A DNA stretch of 64,000 bases, from contig NZ_FRBY01000002.1 of the NCBI RefSeq assembly GCF_900142735.1, forward strand, positions 930,001 through 994,000. Direction: 5' to 3'. The notes beneath the pieces were generated by a model. It saw only the letters and a program-made list of their open reading frames with translations, did no database searches and had not been told where the DNA came from. A program made the translations under genes and the position numbers. The DNA is from Flavobacterium saccharophilum (GTDB lineage Bacteria; Bacteroidota; Bacteroidia; Flavobacteriales; Flavobacteriaceae). Shown here piece after piece: positions 52,270 through 63,430 of the stretch (positions are counted from its first letter, which is position 1; each line of letters begins with the position of its first letter).

Positions 52270-54159
52270 ATGCTAAAATTTGTTTACACTTTTATTTTTC
52301 TCTTTGTAATCACTTCTTTGAGTGCCCAAAGTTATAGTGCTACTTTGTCTAATTATGAAGCATATAAAGCTTTTAAAGGAAAGCCATTATCGGATAAATT
52401 CTCCAATATCGAATCCGTAAAAATCGTTTATGACCTGAAATCTAAAAAAATGTATTATTTCAATAGTACTTTAATTTTGCATCATTATGACTTTGTAACC
52501 AATTATTTAAATTATGATAAAGAAGTAGATGTTTTTAACAAAGAAAATTATAGCGATACCGAAAATGGCAGAAATTATTTATTAGGAAATCTAAATCATA
52601 TCAAAGGAACTGAAAAATGGATTTTCGAATTAGCAGCTTCAGATCGCATGCCAATTCCATTAATTGAAAACTTTTACAATTTAATTTTAAAATCAAGTTT
52701 CATTGGTTCGGATTTAAAATTCTATTTGAATAATCCTGAAAAAACGGAATGGTTTCAACAAAATAAATTCAAAATTCCATGTGTAAAATCAGATTACATT
52801 TTTAATGATATCACCTATCAGGAAGTCGTTTCCGGAAATACAGTTGGCATTCTAAAACAATACAAAATAAAGGATTTGGAAAAGGTTCAGCCAAACCGAG
52901 ATGAAATCATAATTTTGGATGGAACACCAGATATTTTACCCGATGTAAGAGGAATTATTGTGAATGAACTTCAAACACCATTAAGCCATTTAGTTCTCTT
53001 AGGCAAAAACAGAAAGATTCCTATTATGGCCTATACTACTGTTTTGAAGGACAATAATATCCAAAAATTAATTACAAAGAAGGTCGAATTAAAAATTGAA
53101 ATTGATACTTTTCACATCAAAGAAACCACTAAAAAAATAGCACAAAAAAGCATTTCAAAAAAGAAACAATTAATTATTGACAAGAGTGTAACAGATTTGG
53201 TCGACTTAAATATAATTCCAAAAAAAGGTGTGAATTATATTGGTTCTAAAGCTCAGAATATGGCGTATTTAATTGCAATTTCAAAAGATATTGCCAAAGA
53301 TCTTCCTTTTAAAACTCCTGAAAATGCGCACGCCATTCCTTTTTATTTTTATACGGAGCACATTGAGAAAAAGTCAATTTCATCTTTAATTAGGGAGCTT
53401 TTAACTAATCAACATAAAGATTCTACAGTATGGATTAATCATCAATTAAAGAAAATTCGCGATGCCATTAAAAAAGAACCTATTGATCCTAATTTAATCA
53501 GGAAGCTAAATGAAACCTTTAAAAATGCCGCTTTTAAAAATTTCAGATTCAGATCGTCAACTAATGCTGAAGATTTAGATGATTTTAATGGCGCAGGTCT
53601 TTACGATTCTAAAACCGGAATTTTAGGTGACAGTATAAAAACTTTTGAAAAGGCGATTAAACAAGTTTGGGCGAGTGTCTGGAATGAAGGATCCTATACT
53701 GAAAGAGAGCTATTTGGTATTGATCAACAAAGTGTTGCAATAGGCGTTTTGGTGCATCGTTCTTTTCCTGATGAAATAGCCAATGGTGTCATCATTACTC
53801 AAAATATCTTCAGAAAAAATTTCCCAGGTATTACCGTTAATATTCAAAAAGGAGAAAACTCGGTTGTTAAACCTGCCACAGGGGAAATTTGCGAACAATT
53901 CACGGCTTACTATTTACCATCTCAAAATAAAGATGAAGAGTTTAATGTCGATTACACATCAAATTCTAATCTGAACAATAATGAGCCTTTGCTAAGTAGA
54001 AAAGAAATGATCAGGCTAAATCTTGTCTGTCAAAAAATTGAAAGCCAGATGAATCGATATTGGAAAAAGAACAGATTAAATCCAGTCGATATTGAATTTA
54101 AAATAGTTGGAGAAAATCGTGATTTATATATTAAACAGGTACGGCCTTTTAACGAATGA
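52270..54159 (+). CDS. Exported dikinase-like protein (phosphohistidine plus PPDK-N ATP-binding domains)
   Basis: 629 residues. A Sec signal ends SLSAQ. Residues about 215-275 resemble the swivelling phosphohistidine domain (TPDILPDVRGIIVNELQTPL then SHLVLLGKNRKIPIMAY, His240). Residues about 320-629 are a pyruvate-phosphate-dikinase N-terminal ATP-binding domain with FRFRSSTNAEDLDDFNGAGL followed by YDSKTG, and the closing IKQVRPF. The order (His domain first, ATP domain last) and the RSSxNxED...GAGLYDS stretch are like alpha-glucan water dikinases and not PPDK. With the signal it would work outside the cytoplasm, where ATP is scarce. The substrate is unknown. Confidence 0.85.
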   Translation: MLKFVYTFIFLFVITSLSAQSYSATLSNYEAYKAFKGKPLSDKFSNIESVKIVYDLKSKKMYYFNSTLILHHYDFVTNYLNYDKEVDVFNKENYSDTENGRNYLLGNLNHIKGTEKWIFELAASDRMPIPLIENFYNLILKSSFIGSDLKFYLNNPEKTEWFQQNKFKIPCVKSDYIFNDITYQEVVSGNTVGILKQYKIKDLEKVQPNRDEIIILDGTPDILPDVRGIIVNELQTPLSHLVLLGKNRKIPIMAYTTVLKDNNIQKLITKKVELKIEIDTFHIKETTKKIAQKSISKKKQLIIDKSVTDLVDLNIIPKKGVNYIGSKAQNMAYLIAISKDIAKDLPFKTPENAHAIPFYFYTEHIEKKSISSLIRELLTNQHKDSTVWINHQLKKIRDAIKKEPIDPNLIRKLNETFKNAAFKNFRFRSSTNAEDLDDFNGAGLYDSKTGILGDSIKTFEKAIKQVWASVWNEGSYTERELFGIDQQSVAIGVLVHRSFPDEIANGVIITQNIFRKNFPGITVNIQKGENSVVKPATGEICEQFTAYYLPSQNKDEEFNVDYTSNSNLNNNEPLLSRKEMIRLNLVCQKIESQMNRYWKKNRLNPVDIEFKIVGENRDLYIKQVRPFNE

Positions 54160-54717
54160 TCAATAGAAAACCTGTAAATCTATTTCGTTCGAAACCGTAT
54201 TGATCAGGATGATTTTAAACTCGAAATCGTCAACATTAATTTTTTGTTGTACCGATTGACGAATCTTTTTGTGCTCCAATGAAAAATCTCCTTCCAAAGG
54301 AATTTTGACATCAACAACATTCAAATATTTAGAAGCTTTTTTATTTACTAAAATTGAAGCAAAAATATAAAATCCGATAATGATAACCTGAAAAAACAAT
54401 AACACCTCAATTTTTTCATACGGATACATGATATCCAAAATGGAAAGCGTAATAGTTGCAAAGAGAAAAATTATGGCATTTACCGTAAAAGATTGTGTTC
54501 TGAATCTTAGAATTGAAAAAATAGCAAATAATCCAAAACCAATTCCGACTCCTATTTCGATTTTTGTAAATAAATAGCAAAGTGAAAAAGTACAAAGACC
54601 GACAATTACCATCAGTGGATTTATAGTTTCATTATCTTTTCTGTTAGAGAAAAAATACAAAACCAAAATTGAGAAAAACAATAATAAAAATCTTCCTGTA
54701 AGTTCGTTTAAATCCAT
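54160..54717 (-). CDS. DUF4956 membrane protein
   Basis: 185 residues with about four or five membrane helices in the first 125 residues, then a soluble ~60-residue domain. GVGIGFGLFAIFSILRFRTQ is the family's best-known stretch. Some DUF4956 proteins accompany polyphosphate or VTC-like domain genes; none is here. It ends exactly where the dikinase-like gene ends (adjacent convergent stops). Confidence 0.85.
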   Translation of the reverse strand: MDLNELTGRFLLLFFSILVLYFFSNRKDNETINPLMVIVGLCTFSLCYLFTKIEIGVGIGFGLFAIFSILRFRTQSFTVNAIIFLFATITLSILDIMYPYEKIEVLLFFQVIIIGFYIFASILVNKKASKYLNVVDVKIPLEGDFSLEHKKIRQSVQQKINVDDFEFKIILINTVSNEIDLQVFY

Positions 54718-54754
54718 TTACTCAAAGTATTAGCAAATCAAATTTAGAAAAAAG

Positions 54755-54812
54755 TTTGCCACGAATTCACGAATTTAAAAATCAATATTTAAATTCGTGA
54801 ATTCGTGGCAAA
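54755..54812. repeat. Perfect GCCACGAATTCACGAATT palindrome
   Basis: 25-bp perfect arms (54755-54779 with 54788-54812) and an 8-nt loop; each arm holds GCCACGAATTCACGAATTT. It lies 34 bp after the YwqK-like gene's stop. Same family as 61379-61429 and 40517-40547. Confidence 0.85.
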
Positions 54813-54846
54813 AAAAATCTTTTCACTCGAGCAATTTCGAGAACTA

Positions 54847-55551
54847 TTATTCCATTTTAGGCTTCGAATCGGCTTTATAATTGCTTTTTGGATCGCTCAT
54901 ATTTACTTCTTTAGTTAACTTTCCTTTTAAGTAAAACTGCCACATTCCGACTTTCTTACCGTTTAAAAATTTACCTTTAGAAGCCATTACTCCATCAGAA
55001 TCGTAGAAAACAGCTTCTCCGTTATATTCATTATTTTTATAGGTGCTCTGCTCCAAAAGCAATGCATTTTGACCGTATTTTTTATAAGTTCCTTCTTTTA
55101 AACCATTCTTATACGTCATTTCTTCCGCTATTTTAGAGTCAGGATAAAAAACAGATCTCACACCTTCCAGTTTTCCATTTTTATAATTTTCAAGTGTCAT
55201 AACCACTTTTGAAGCTTTATGGTAATATTTCCACTCTCCTTCACGAGCCTTACCTACTTCTTTACCTTCGCTTACTTTATTTTTATTCTGATCATAAAAA
55301 ACAGTGTACGAACTTCCGTCATTAGCAGTAAAATCACGAGTAGCTACTACATCCCCTTTTTTAGTATCATCAAAAAACTTAAAAAGCCCGCTTTCTTTTC
55401 CGTGACTAAAAGTTCCTTCATAACGCGGACGTTTTGAAAGTTCGTAAGTTCCTTTCCAAACCCCGTCTTTTTTTCCATTAGCATCTAGTTTGTTGAAATC
55501 TTGTGAAAAAGCAGCAACGCTTATTAAAAATAAAATCCAAAAATTTCTCAT
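54847..55551 (-). CDS. MORN-variant (YwqK-like) repeat protein, exported
   Basis: 234 residues. Sec signal ending VAAFSQ. The body has about eight MORN-type repeats (GKKDGVWKGTYELSKRPRYE, GAREGEWKYYHK-like, YKNGLKEGTYKKYGQNALL, NGKKVGMWQFYLKGK). These short beta-hairpin repeats are often named YwqK-type antitoxin in automatic annotation, but here the signal peptide points to the envelope. Function unknown. A -7-like box lies 46 bases upstream. Confidence 0.85.
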   Translation of the reverse strand: MRNFWILFLISVAAFSQDFNKLDANGKKDGVWKGTYELSKRPRYEGTFSHGKESGLFKFFDDTKKGDVVATRDFTANDGSSYTVFYDQNKNKVSEGKEVGKAREGEWKYYHKASKVVMTLENYKNGKLEGVRSVFYPDSKIAEEMTYKNGLKEGTYKKYGQNALLLEQSTYKNNEYNGEAVFYDSDGVMASKGKFLNGKKVGMWQFYLKGKLTKEVNMSDPKSNYKADSKPKME

Positions 55552-55857
55552 AATTCGTTTTTCTATATAACAGCAAAAATTACTTTTTAGTATTTACAAA
55601 AGTAGGATCATTTCAACATTAATTGCCCTTTTTTTAATTAAAATCAAATTTAAATTCTGTTTAACGTTTCTGAAACATAAAAAAATTAAATAAGTACAAA
55701 AAAATCAAGCATACAATACAAAATACTAGTAACCAACACATTAAAACTCTTCAACAAAAAAGTTAAATTAATATTAAAAAAAGTAATTGTTTAATCTTTT
55801 TTAAAAATTGTTAAACAAAATAAATAACTTAGCAGTAACAAACAAAAAATCAATATT
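55552..55857. other. A-rich intergenic region
   Basis: About 306 bp between divergent genes. Only a TACTTTTG box at 55597-55604 (minus) is recognised. No repeat or credible small gene seen. Confidence 0.55.
55597..55604 (-). promoter_or_regulatory. -7 box TACTTTTG of the MORN-repeat gene
   Basis: It matches TAnnTTTG on the minus strand 46 bases before the ATG; no -33 TTG at the right distance. Confidence 0.4.
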
Positions 55858-56835
55858 ATGAAAACAATCAAAATTAAATTAATTGCTTTATTGGCATTAA
55901 TTGCTTTCGTCAGTATTTCATGTAACAATGATGATGATGATTCATCTCAACAACCCCAAACGATCGTCTCTATTGCGAAAGCAAATCCTAATCTAACCTC
56001 TTTGGTTGCCGCTCTTGAAAAAGCAGATTTGGCAACTACACTGAACACTTCCGGTTCTTATACCGTTTTCGCACCTAATAATACTGCTTTTAGTGCATTT
56101 TTAACTGCCAATGGTTATGCCAATTTAAATGCAGTTCCCGTTCCCGCTCTAAAAGAAATATTATTGAATCATGTCTTAATTACGAAAGTAAAATCGACAG
56201 AAATTGAAACGGGATATGTAAAGACCCTAGCAAAAGGAAGTGCTTCATCTTCAAATACCTTAAGTATGTATCTTGAAAAAGGCTCTGGTGTCGATATCAA
56301 TGGTGGAAAAACAAATGGTGGAGCAACAGTCACTACTGCAGATGTTGAAGCATCAAATGGAATTATTCATATAGTTGATGGCGTTATCGGATTACCTACT
56401 ATTGTTAATCATGCGGTCGCCAATAAAAACTTCACTACCCTTGTTGCTGCTTTAACTTTCAACCCTTCATCTGGTTTTGCAGGAATACTATCAGGAACAG
56501 CCAGTTCACCGTTTACCGTTTTTGCTCCCACAAATGCGGCTTTTACAAGTTTCCTAACTGAAACTGGATTTTCCGGACTTGCTGCAATTCCTGCTAATGT
56601 TTTAGAGACAACTTTAAAATATCATGTTGTTGCTGGAGCAAATGTACAATCGACCACATTAACAAACGGACAAGTTGTGAGCACATTTGCCGGACAAAAT
56701 TTTACAATTGGCCTAACTGGAGGAGCAAAAATTACTGATGTCAGCGACAGAGTAAGTAATATTGTTGCTACAGACGTTCAATGTGCAAACGGAATTATCC
56801 ATGTAATTGATAAAGTTTTATTACCAAATTTTTAA
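55858..56835 (+). CDS. Fasciclin lipoprotein with two FAS1 domains
   Basis: 325 residues. Lipobox VSISC with Cys22, followed by an Asp-rich linker NNDDDDSS. FAS1 domains at about 34-178 and 180-325 show the signatures YTVFAPNNTAFSAFLTANGY and FTVFAPTNAAFTSFLTETGF and the C-terminal ASNGIIHIVDGVI and CANGIIHVIDKVLLP. FAS1 domains mediate adhesion or bind partners. Surface or periplasmic. Preceded by an A-rich 306-bp region with no clear promoter, followed by a strong terminator. Confidence 0.95.
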   Translation: MKTIKIKLIALLALIAFVSISCNNDDDDSSQQPQTIVSIAKANPNLTSLVAALEKADLATTLNTSGSYTVFAPNNTAFSAFLTANGYANLNAVPVPALKEILLNHVLITKVKSTEIETGYVKTLAKGSASSSNTLSMYLEKGSGVDINGGKTNGGATVTTADVEASNGIIHIVDGVIGLPTIVNHAVANKNFTTLVAALTFNPSSGFAGILSGTASSPFTVFAPTNAAFTSFLTETGFSGLAAIPANVLETTLKYHVVAGANVQSTTLTNGQVVSTFAGQNFTIGLTGGAKITDVSDRVSNIVATDVQCANGIIHVIDKVLLPNF

Positions 56836-56839
56836 GCAC

Positions 56840-56875
56840 AAAAAAAACCGCTGTTTTAAAATAGCGGTTTTTTTT
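56840..56875. terminator. Bidirectional terminator
   Basis: A 13-bp stem (56840-56852 with 56863-56875) of ACCGCT / AGCGGT and A/T runs, between convergent genes. Confidence 0.9.
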
Positions 56876-56890
56876 ATCTGTGTCGAAATA

Positions 56891-58801
56891 TTATTTCTTC
56901 TTATCTTGCTTTTTTGCAGCCTCTTGTTGTTCCATCACCTCCTGAAGACGTTGTTGAAACTTACTTTGTTTTTTAGGCTCCTTTAATTTGTTCTCCTGAA
57001 TTTGAGCGTGAATTTTATCTGTATCAACAATATGATTTTTGATCACAAACATAATTCCGATTGTGATTAAGTTTGAAATAAAGTTATATAAACTCAAACC
57101 AGCACCATAAGTATTGAAGAAAATTAACATCATTAATGGTGAAACATAAATCATGATTTTCATCATTTTTGCCATATCCGGCATACCTTCTTGTTGAGGA
57201 GCTGCCATTTGCTGATCTCCAGATGTCATTTTCATGTAAAAGAAAATCGCAATTGCAGCCAAAATTGGGAACAAACTAATATGACTTCCGTATAATGGAA
57301 TATTGAATGGCAATTGTACTACAGCATCAAATGATGATAAATCGTCTGCCCAAAGGAAACTTTTTTGTCTTAACTCAAAAGCTGACGGGAAGAACTGGAA
57401 TGACGCATACATAAACGGAAGCTGAATCAATGCCGGGATACATCCTGCCATTGGGTTAACTCCTGCTTTGTTGTACAACTTCATTGTTTCCTGTTGTTTC
57501 TTCATTGGGTCTTTTTTAAATTTTTCTCCCAACTCTGTAATCTCTGGACGCAAGACTTTCATTTTAGCCTGTGACAAGAATGACTTATAGGTAATTGGCG
57601 ACATAGCCAATTTGATAATGATGGTAAAGATGATAATTGCAATTCCTAATGACAATCCAATAGTAGAGCTCAAGAATCCGAATAATGGAATGAAAATCCA
57701 TTTATTAATCCATCCAAAAATTCCCCAACCTAATGGAATAATTTTTTCAAAGTTTTTATCGTATGATTTTAAAGTCTTATAATCAGATGGTCCAAAATAC
57801 CAGCTCATTTTATAGTCAACTTCTCCATTAGAAAAAGCTAAAGGAACTGTTGCTCTAAATTGCTTTACATATATTGTATCGATCGCTTCATCTTTTATTA
57901 ATGCATCAGATTGCAATTTAGATTTTTCGAATGGTTTATCTGTCGCTAAAATAGCAGTAAAAAAATGTTGTTTAAAAGCGATATAACTCACTTTTTCAGG
58001 AGTATCTTCTTTTCCTACACCATCACTTACTGAGCTGTATTTTTCATCCCCATATTCATATTCAAGTTGAGCATATCTTTTTTCAATAGAAACACCTTTC
58101 TCATTTCTGTAACTTTTCAAATCCCAAACTAAATCTAATGGCTTAGCAGAATTTAAAACTTTATTCAACCCTTGAGAACGAATATCAAAACCAACTAAAT
58201 AGTCATTTGCTTTTAAGATGTATTTATATTCTAAAAATTCGTTTGCACCCGCTTTCAAACGCATTGTTAAGATTTGATCCGATCCATTTTTAGTCAACGT
58301 TGGTTCAAAATATAAATCTTTAGAGTTTAAAGTTCTGTTATCCGTTGTTTGTAATTGGATATTCAGATTCGAATTATTATCTTTAATTAATTCAATTAAC
58401 TGTCCAGAATTTTTCTCAAATCTTTTGAATTCTTTCAACTTAGCTTCAACTATATAACCACCTTTATTGGCGATTTTTAGTATCATCTTTTCGTTTTCAA
58501 TAGTTGTAAAGCCTTCTTTTGCAGAAGGAAGTGTAGCTGAATAAGCAAAACCACCTAAAGTTTGTTGCAATTTTGCCAATTGAACCGTATCACCAGGTGT
58601 TGCAGCGGCAACAGGTAAAACAGCTGTTTTAGTTTTATCAGCTTTAGCCTGAGCTTCTTGCTTAGCAACTAATTCTTTCTTGGCTTTTTCAGCAGCAATT
58701 TCCTTATCTGAAGGTTGATTTTGGTACATAATCCAAATCAAAATTCCAAATATCAATACAAAACCAATGATTGAATTAAGATCAAATTTTTTTTCTTCCA
58801 T
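56891..58801 (-). CDS. yidC: Membrane protein insertase YidC
   Basis: 636 residues. N-terminal helix (IIGFVLIFGILIWIMYQNQP), large periplasmic domain (about 75-350) and the five-helix insertase core with IKLAMSPITYKSFLSQAKMK, VNPMAGCIPALIQLPFMYAS and GMPDMAKMMKIMIYVSPLMM. The basic C-terminal tail (KKQSKFQQRLQ...KKQDKKK) can bind ribosomes. It inserts and folds inner-membrane proteins, alone or with SecYEG. It lies 82 bp after pyrG in the same direction. Confidence 0.97.
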   Translation of the reverse strand: MEEKKFDLNSIIGFVLIFGILIWIMYQNQPSDKEIAAEKAKKELVAKQEAQAKADKTKTAVLPVAAATPGDTVQLAKLQQTLGGFAYSATLPSAKEGFTTIENEKMILKIANKGGYIVEAKLKEFKRFEKNSGQLIELIKDNNSNLNIQLQTTDNRTLNSKDLYFEPTLTKNGSDQILTMRLKAGANEFLEYKYILKANDYLVGFDIRSQGLNKVLNSAKPLDLVWDLKSYRNEKGVSIEKRYAQLEYEYGDEKYSSVSDGVGKEDTPEKVSYIAFKQHFFTAILATDKPFEKSKLQSDALIKDEAIDTIYVKQFRATVPLAFSNGEVDYKMSWYFGPSDYKTLKSYDKNFEKIIPLGWGIFGWINKWIFIPLFGFLSSTIGLSLGIAIIIFTIIIKLAMSPITYKSFLSQAKMKVLRPEITELGEKFKKDPMKKQQETMKLYNKAGVNPMAGCIPALIQLPFMYASFQFFPSAFELRQKSFLWADDLSSFDAVVQLPFNIPLYGSHISLFPILAAIAIFFYMKMTSGDQQMAAPQQEGMPDMAKMMKIMIYVSPLMMLIFFNTYGAGLSLYNFISNLITIGIMFVIKNHIVDTDKIHAQIQENKLKEPKKQSKFQQRLQEVMEQQEAAKKQDKKK

Positions 58802-58883
58802 TATTAATTTAAAAAAGTTATTCGTTAAAGGCTATTAGTAATGAGTTCGTCTCAAACGTTACATCCCTTTAGAATATTAATTA

Positions 58884-61015
<2,132 letters not shown>

Positions 61016-61252
61016 CTATTTTATTAGCTTAGGATATTGCTTTTTAATATTACGAATCAATTCTTCTAAACCATTTAATTTTAATTCGTAAATAAGCTGT
61101 AATTGCTGCCCTAATTCTCCATTAGGAAAACCTTTATTGTGATACCAAACTACATAATATTCAGGTAAATCAATTAAAAAACGACCTTCGTATTTCCCGA
61201 AAGGCATTTTAGTGTGTGCTAATTTTATGAGCAGTTTTTTGTCTTGTTCCAT
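61016..61252 (-). CDS. DUF3820 family protein
   Basis: 78 residues. The stretch MPFGKYEGRFLIDLPEYYVV and WYHNKGFPNGELGQQLQLIY matches the short DUF3820 family, a putative quorum-sensing-regulated or nucleic-acid-associated protein without proven function. No signal; cytoplasmic. It is alone; a bulged hairpin lies 15 bases before its ATG. Confidence 0.9.
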   Translation of the reverse strand: MEQDKKLLIKLAHTKMPFGKYEGRFLIDLPEYYVVWYHNKGFPNGELGQQLQLIYELKLNGLEELIRNIKKQYPKLIK

Positions 61253-61266
61253 TTTTTTTAAGAAGA

Positions 61267-61313
61267 AAGAAGCAAGAGAGAAGAATATAGATTTATTCTC
61301 TTTCTTGCTTCTT
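61267..61313 (-). promoter_or_regulatory. Bulged hairpin in the leader of the DUF3820 gene
   Basis: Arms AAGAAGCAAG+AGAGAA (61267-61282) and TTCTCT+TT+TCTTGCTTCTT-type (61296-61313) pair with a 2-nt bulge. It ends 15 bases before the ATG. It may be a leader structure or one more low-complexity repeat. Confidence 0.4.
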
Positions 61314-61378
61314 GTTGGTACAAAGCTATGATTATTTCAATACTTTTTATACTTTTTAGAGGATAGATTAAAAAAAAA

Positions 61379-61429
61379 TCGCCACGAATTCACGAATTAT
61401 TTTAAATATAATTCGTGAATTCGTGGCGA
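61379..61429. repeat. Perfect GCCACGAATTCACGAATT palindrome
   Basis: 22-bp perfect arms (61379-61400 with 61408-61429), 7-nt loop. Same family as 54755-54812. It lies 41 bp after the nagB stop and may also act as its terminator-like structure. Confidence 0.85.
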
Positions 61430-61434
61430 ATAAA

Positions 61435-61472
61435 AACTTAGTGCCTTAGCATCTCAGAACCTTAGCAACTTA
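61435..61472 (-). repeat. Stop-proximal degenerate repeat, copy C
   Basis: On the minus strand, CTAAGGTTCTGAGATGCTAA then GGCACTAAG directly follows the nagB stop, in the same orientation as the gene. It aligns with copies A and B. Confidence 0.65.
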
Positions 61473-63398
61473 GTAATGCCATCTCACAAAAGCTTCCATA
61501 GCTGCATAAGTTGCCAAACCTAGTTGTTGGTACAAAGCTGCTGTTTCTGCATTTCTGTCTTCGGCTCTTTGCCAAAACTCTCTTGCATCAGTTCCCTGGA
61601 AAACAACCCCGTCTTTTTGAGACTGGTGTTTGAAGATTCCGTGGCGTTTTGCCAAAACCTGATCCGGGCTCATTGGTACCGCCATTTCGACTTCGTCAAT
61701 TCCCCATTCCTGCCAAGCTCCACGGTATAACCATAACCAACAGTCATCCATAAACGATTTTGTTTTTAAAGCTTTTACCGCTTCAAAAATAGCATCCAGA
61801 CAGACTTTATGTGTTCCGTGCGGATCAGCTAAATCTCCTGCCGCGTAGATCTGGTGTGGTTTGATTTTTTCAATTAAATCCATTGTCAATTGAATATCCT
61901 CTTTCCCAAGTGGTCTTTTCTCGATTGTTCCGGTTTCATAAAATGGCAATTCCATAAAATGAATCTGATCATCTGTCAATCCAACAAAATGACTAGTAGC
62001 TCTCGCTTCTCCTTTTCTGATCAATCCTTTGATATAACGCACTTCCGGAATATCAATTTCACTATTCTTTTTATTGGTTAAAAAGGTTGCAGCTTTTTGG
62101 TAAATATCATCTGCCTGAGCACTCTTGATTCCGAATTTTTCGTTGTAATCAATCACGAATCTTGCAAAACGTAACGCTTCATCATCCGCTACAGCGATAT
62201 TTCCTGAAGTTTGATACGCTACATGCACCTCATGTCCCTGCTCCTGCAAACGCATGAACGTTCCTCCCATACTGATAATATCATCATCTGGATGCGGACT
62301 GAAAATCAGTACACGTTTTTTAGCCGGTTCTGCTCTTTCCGGACGGTTTGAATCGTCGGCATTTGGTTTCCCGCCTGGCCAGCCTGTGATTGTATTTTGA
62401 AGTTTATTAAAAATCTTGATGTTGATGTCGTAAGCCGGACCGGAATCTGCTAATAAATCGCTCATACCGTTTTCAATATAATCAGCATCAGTTAACATTA
62501 AAATTGGTTTTTTAAGCTGAAGTGCCAATCCTAAAACCGCTTTTCTAATTAATTTATCTGTCCAGATTACTTTTTCTACCAACCAAGGTTTGTTGATTCT
62601 GGTTAGCTTTGAAGAAGCTTCCTTATCTAAAATAAAAACGGCGTTGTTGTGTTCCTGCAAAAATGAAGCAGGCACTCGATTGGTCACTTCATCTTCTACC
62701 GATTTTTTTACAATGTTTGATTTTCCTTCTCCCCAAGCCATCAAAATAACTTGTTTTGCTTCCATGATTTTTTTCACTCCAAGCGTTATTGCCGTTCTTG
62801 GTGTATTACTTAATCCAAAGAAATCTTTACTTGCCGCAACTCTTGTAATATGATCCAAAGCGACTAAACGCGTTTTAGAGTTTTGAAGCGACCCCGATTC
62901 GTTAAAACCGATATGCCCGTTTCCTCCAATTCCTAAAATCTGCAAGTCGATTCCACCTAAAGCTTCTATTTTTGCTTCATAATCGTGGCAATAATCTGCG
63001 ATTTGTTCTTTTGTTAAAAGTCCGTCGGGAACGTGGGCATTTTCAGGTAAAATATCGACATGATCAAACAGTAATTCTTTCATAAAACGAACATAACTGT
63101 TGATGGAGTTTGGTTCCATCGGATAGTATTCATCCAGATTGAAACTAATTACGTTCTTAAAACTCAATCCTTCTTCTTTATGCAAACGAACTAATTCAGC
63201 ATACAATCCTTTTGGAGAAGAACCAGTTGCAAGACCTAAAATACAAGGCTGATTTTCTTTTTGCTTGGATTGAATTAAAGCCGCAATTTCCTGAGCAACT
63301 GCTTTTGAAGCATCAGAAGAATTTTCAAAAACAACCGTGTTGATGTTTTCGAATCGTTTTTCGAATCCTGTTGCTTTGTCGATTTTACTTTTTAACAT
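61470..63398 (-). CDS. nagB: Glucosamine-6-phosphate deaminase fused to a PIG-L deacetylase-like domain
   Basis: 642 residues, about twice a plain NagB. The N-terminal ~265 residues are NagB: LATGSSPKGLYAEL, FNLDEYYPM (Asp89/Glu90) and LGIGGNGHIGFNESGS (His162). After a linker, a PIG-L/LmbE domain starts near 360 with RVLIFSPHPDDDIISMGG (zinc ligands in HPDDD) and later AGDLADPHGTHKVCLDA. NagB turns glucosamine-6-P into fructose-6-P and ammonia; the PIG-L part could remove an N-acetyl group, but its substrate is unproven. This fusion is usual in Bacteroidetes, as I recall. It is 32 bp after the sugar transporter gene. Confidence 0.95.
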   Translation of the reverse strand: MLKSKIDKATGFEKRFENINTVVFENSSDASKAVAQEIAALIQSKQKENQPCILGLATGSSPKGLYAELVRLHKEEGLSFKNVISFNLDEYYPMEPNSINSYVRFMKELLFDHVDILPENAHVPDGLLTKEQIADYCHDYEAKIEALGGIDLQILGIGGNGHIGFNESGSLQNSKTRLVALDHITRVAASKDFFGLSNTPRTAITLGVKKIMEAKQVILMAWGEGKSNIVKKSVEDEVTNRVPASFLQEHNNAVFILDKEASSKLTRINKPWLVEKVIWTDKLIRKAVLGLALQLKKPILMLTDADYIENGMSDLLADSGPAYDINIKIFNKLQNTITGWPGGKPNADDSNRPERAEPAKKRVLIFSPHPDDDIISMGGTFMRLQEQGHEVHVAYQTSGNIAVADDEALRFARFVIDYNEKFGIKSAQADDIYQKAATFLTNKKNSEIDIPEVRYIKGLIRKGEARATSHFVGLTDDQIHFMELPFYETGTIEKRPLGKEDIQLTMDLIEKIKPHQIYAAGDLADPHGTHKVCLDAIFEAVKALKTKSFMDDCWLWLYRGAWQEWGIDEVEMAVPMSPDQVLAKRHGIFKHQSQKDGVVFQGTDAREFWQRAEDRNAETAALYQQLGLATYAAMEAFVRWHY

Positions 63399-63430
63399 GA
63401 TATAGTATTTTTTAATTTCTCGAGTTTATT

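Noticed and set aside
54847..55551. Toxin-antitoxin reading of the YwqK-type protein
   Set aside because: Signal peptide, MORN-type repeats and no toxin gene next to it.
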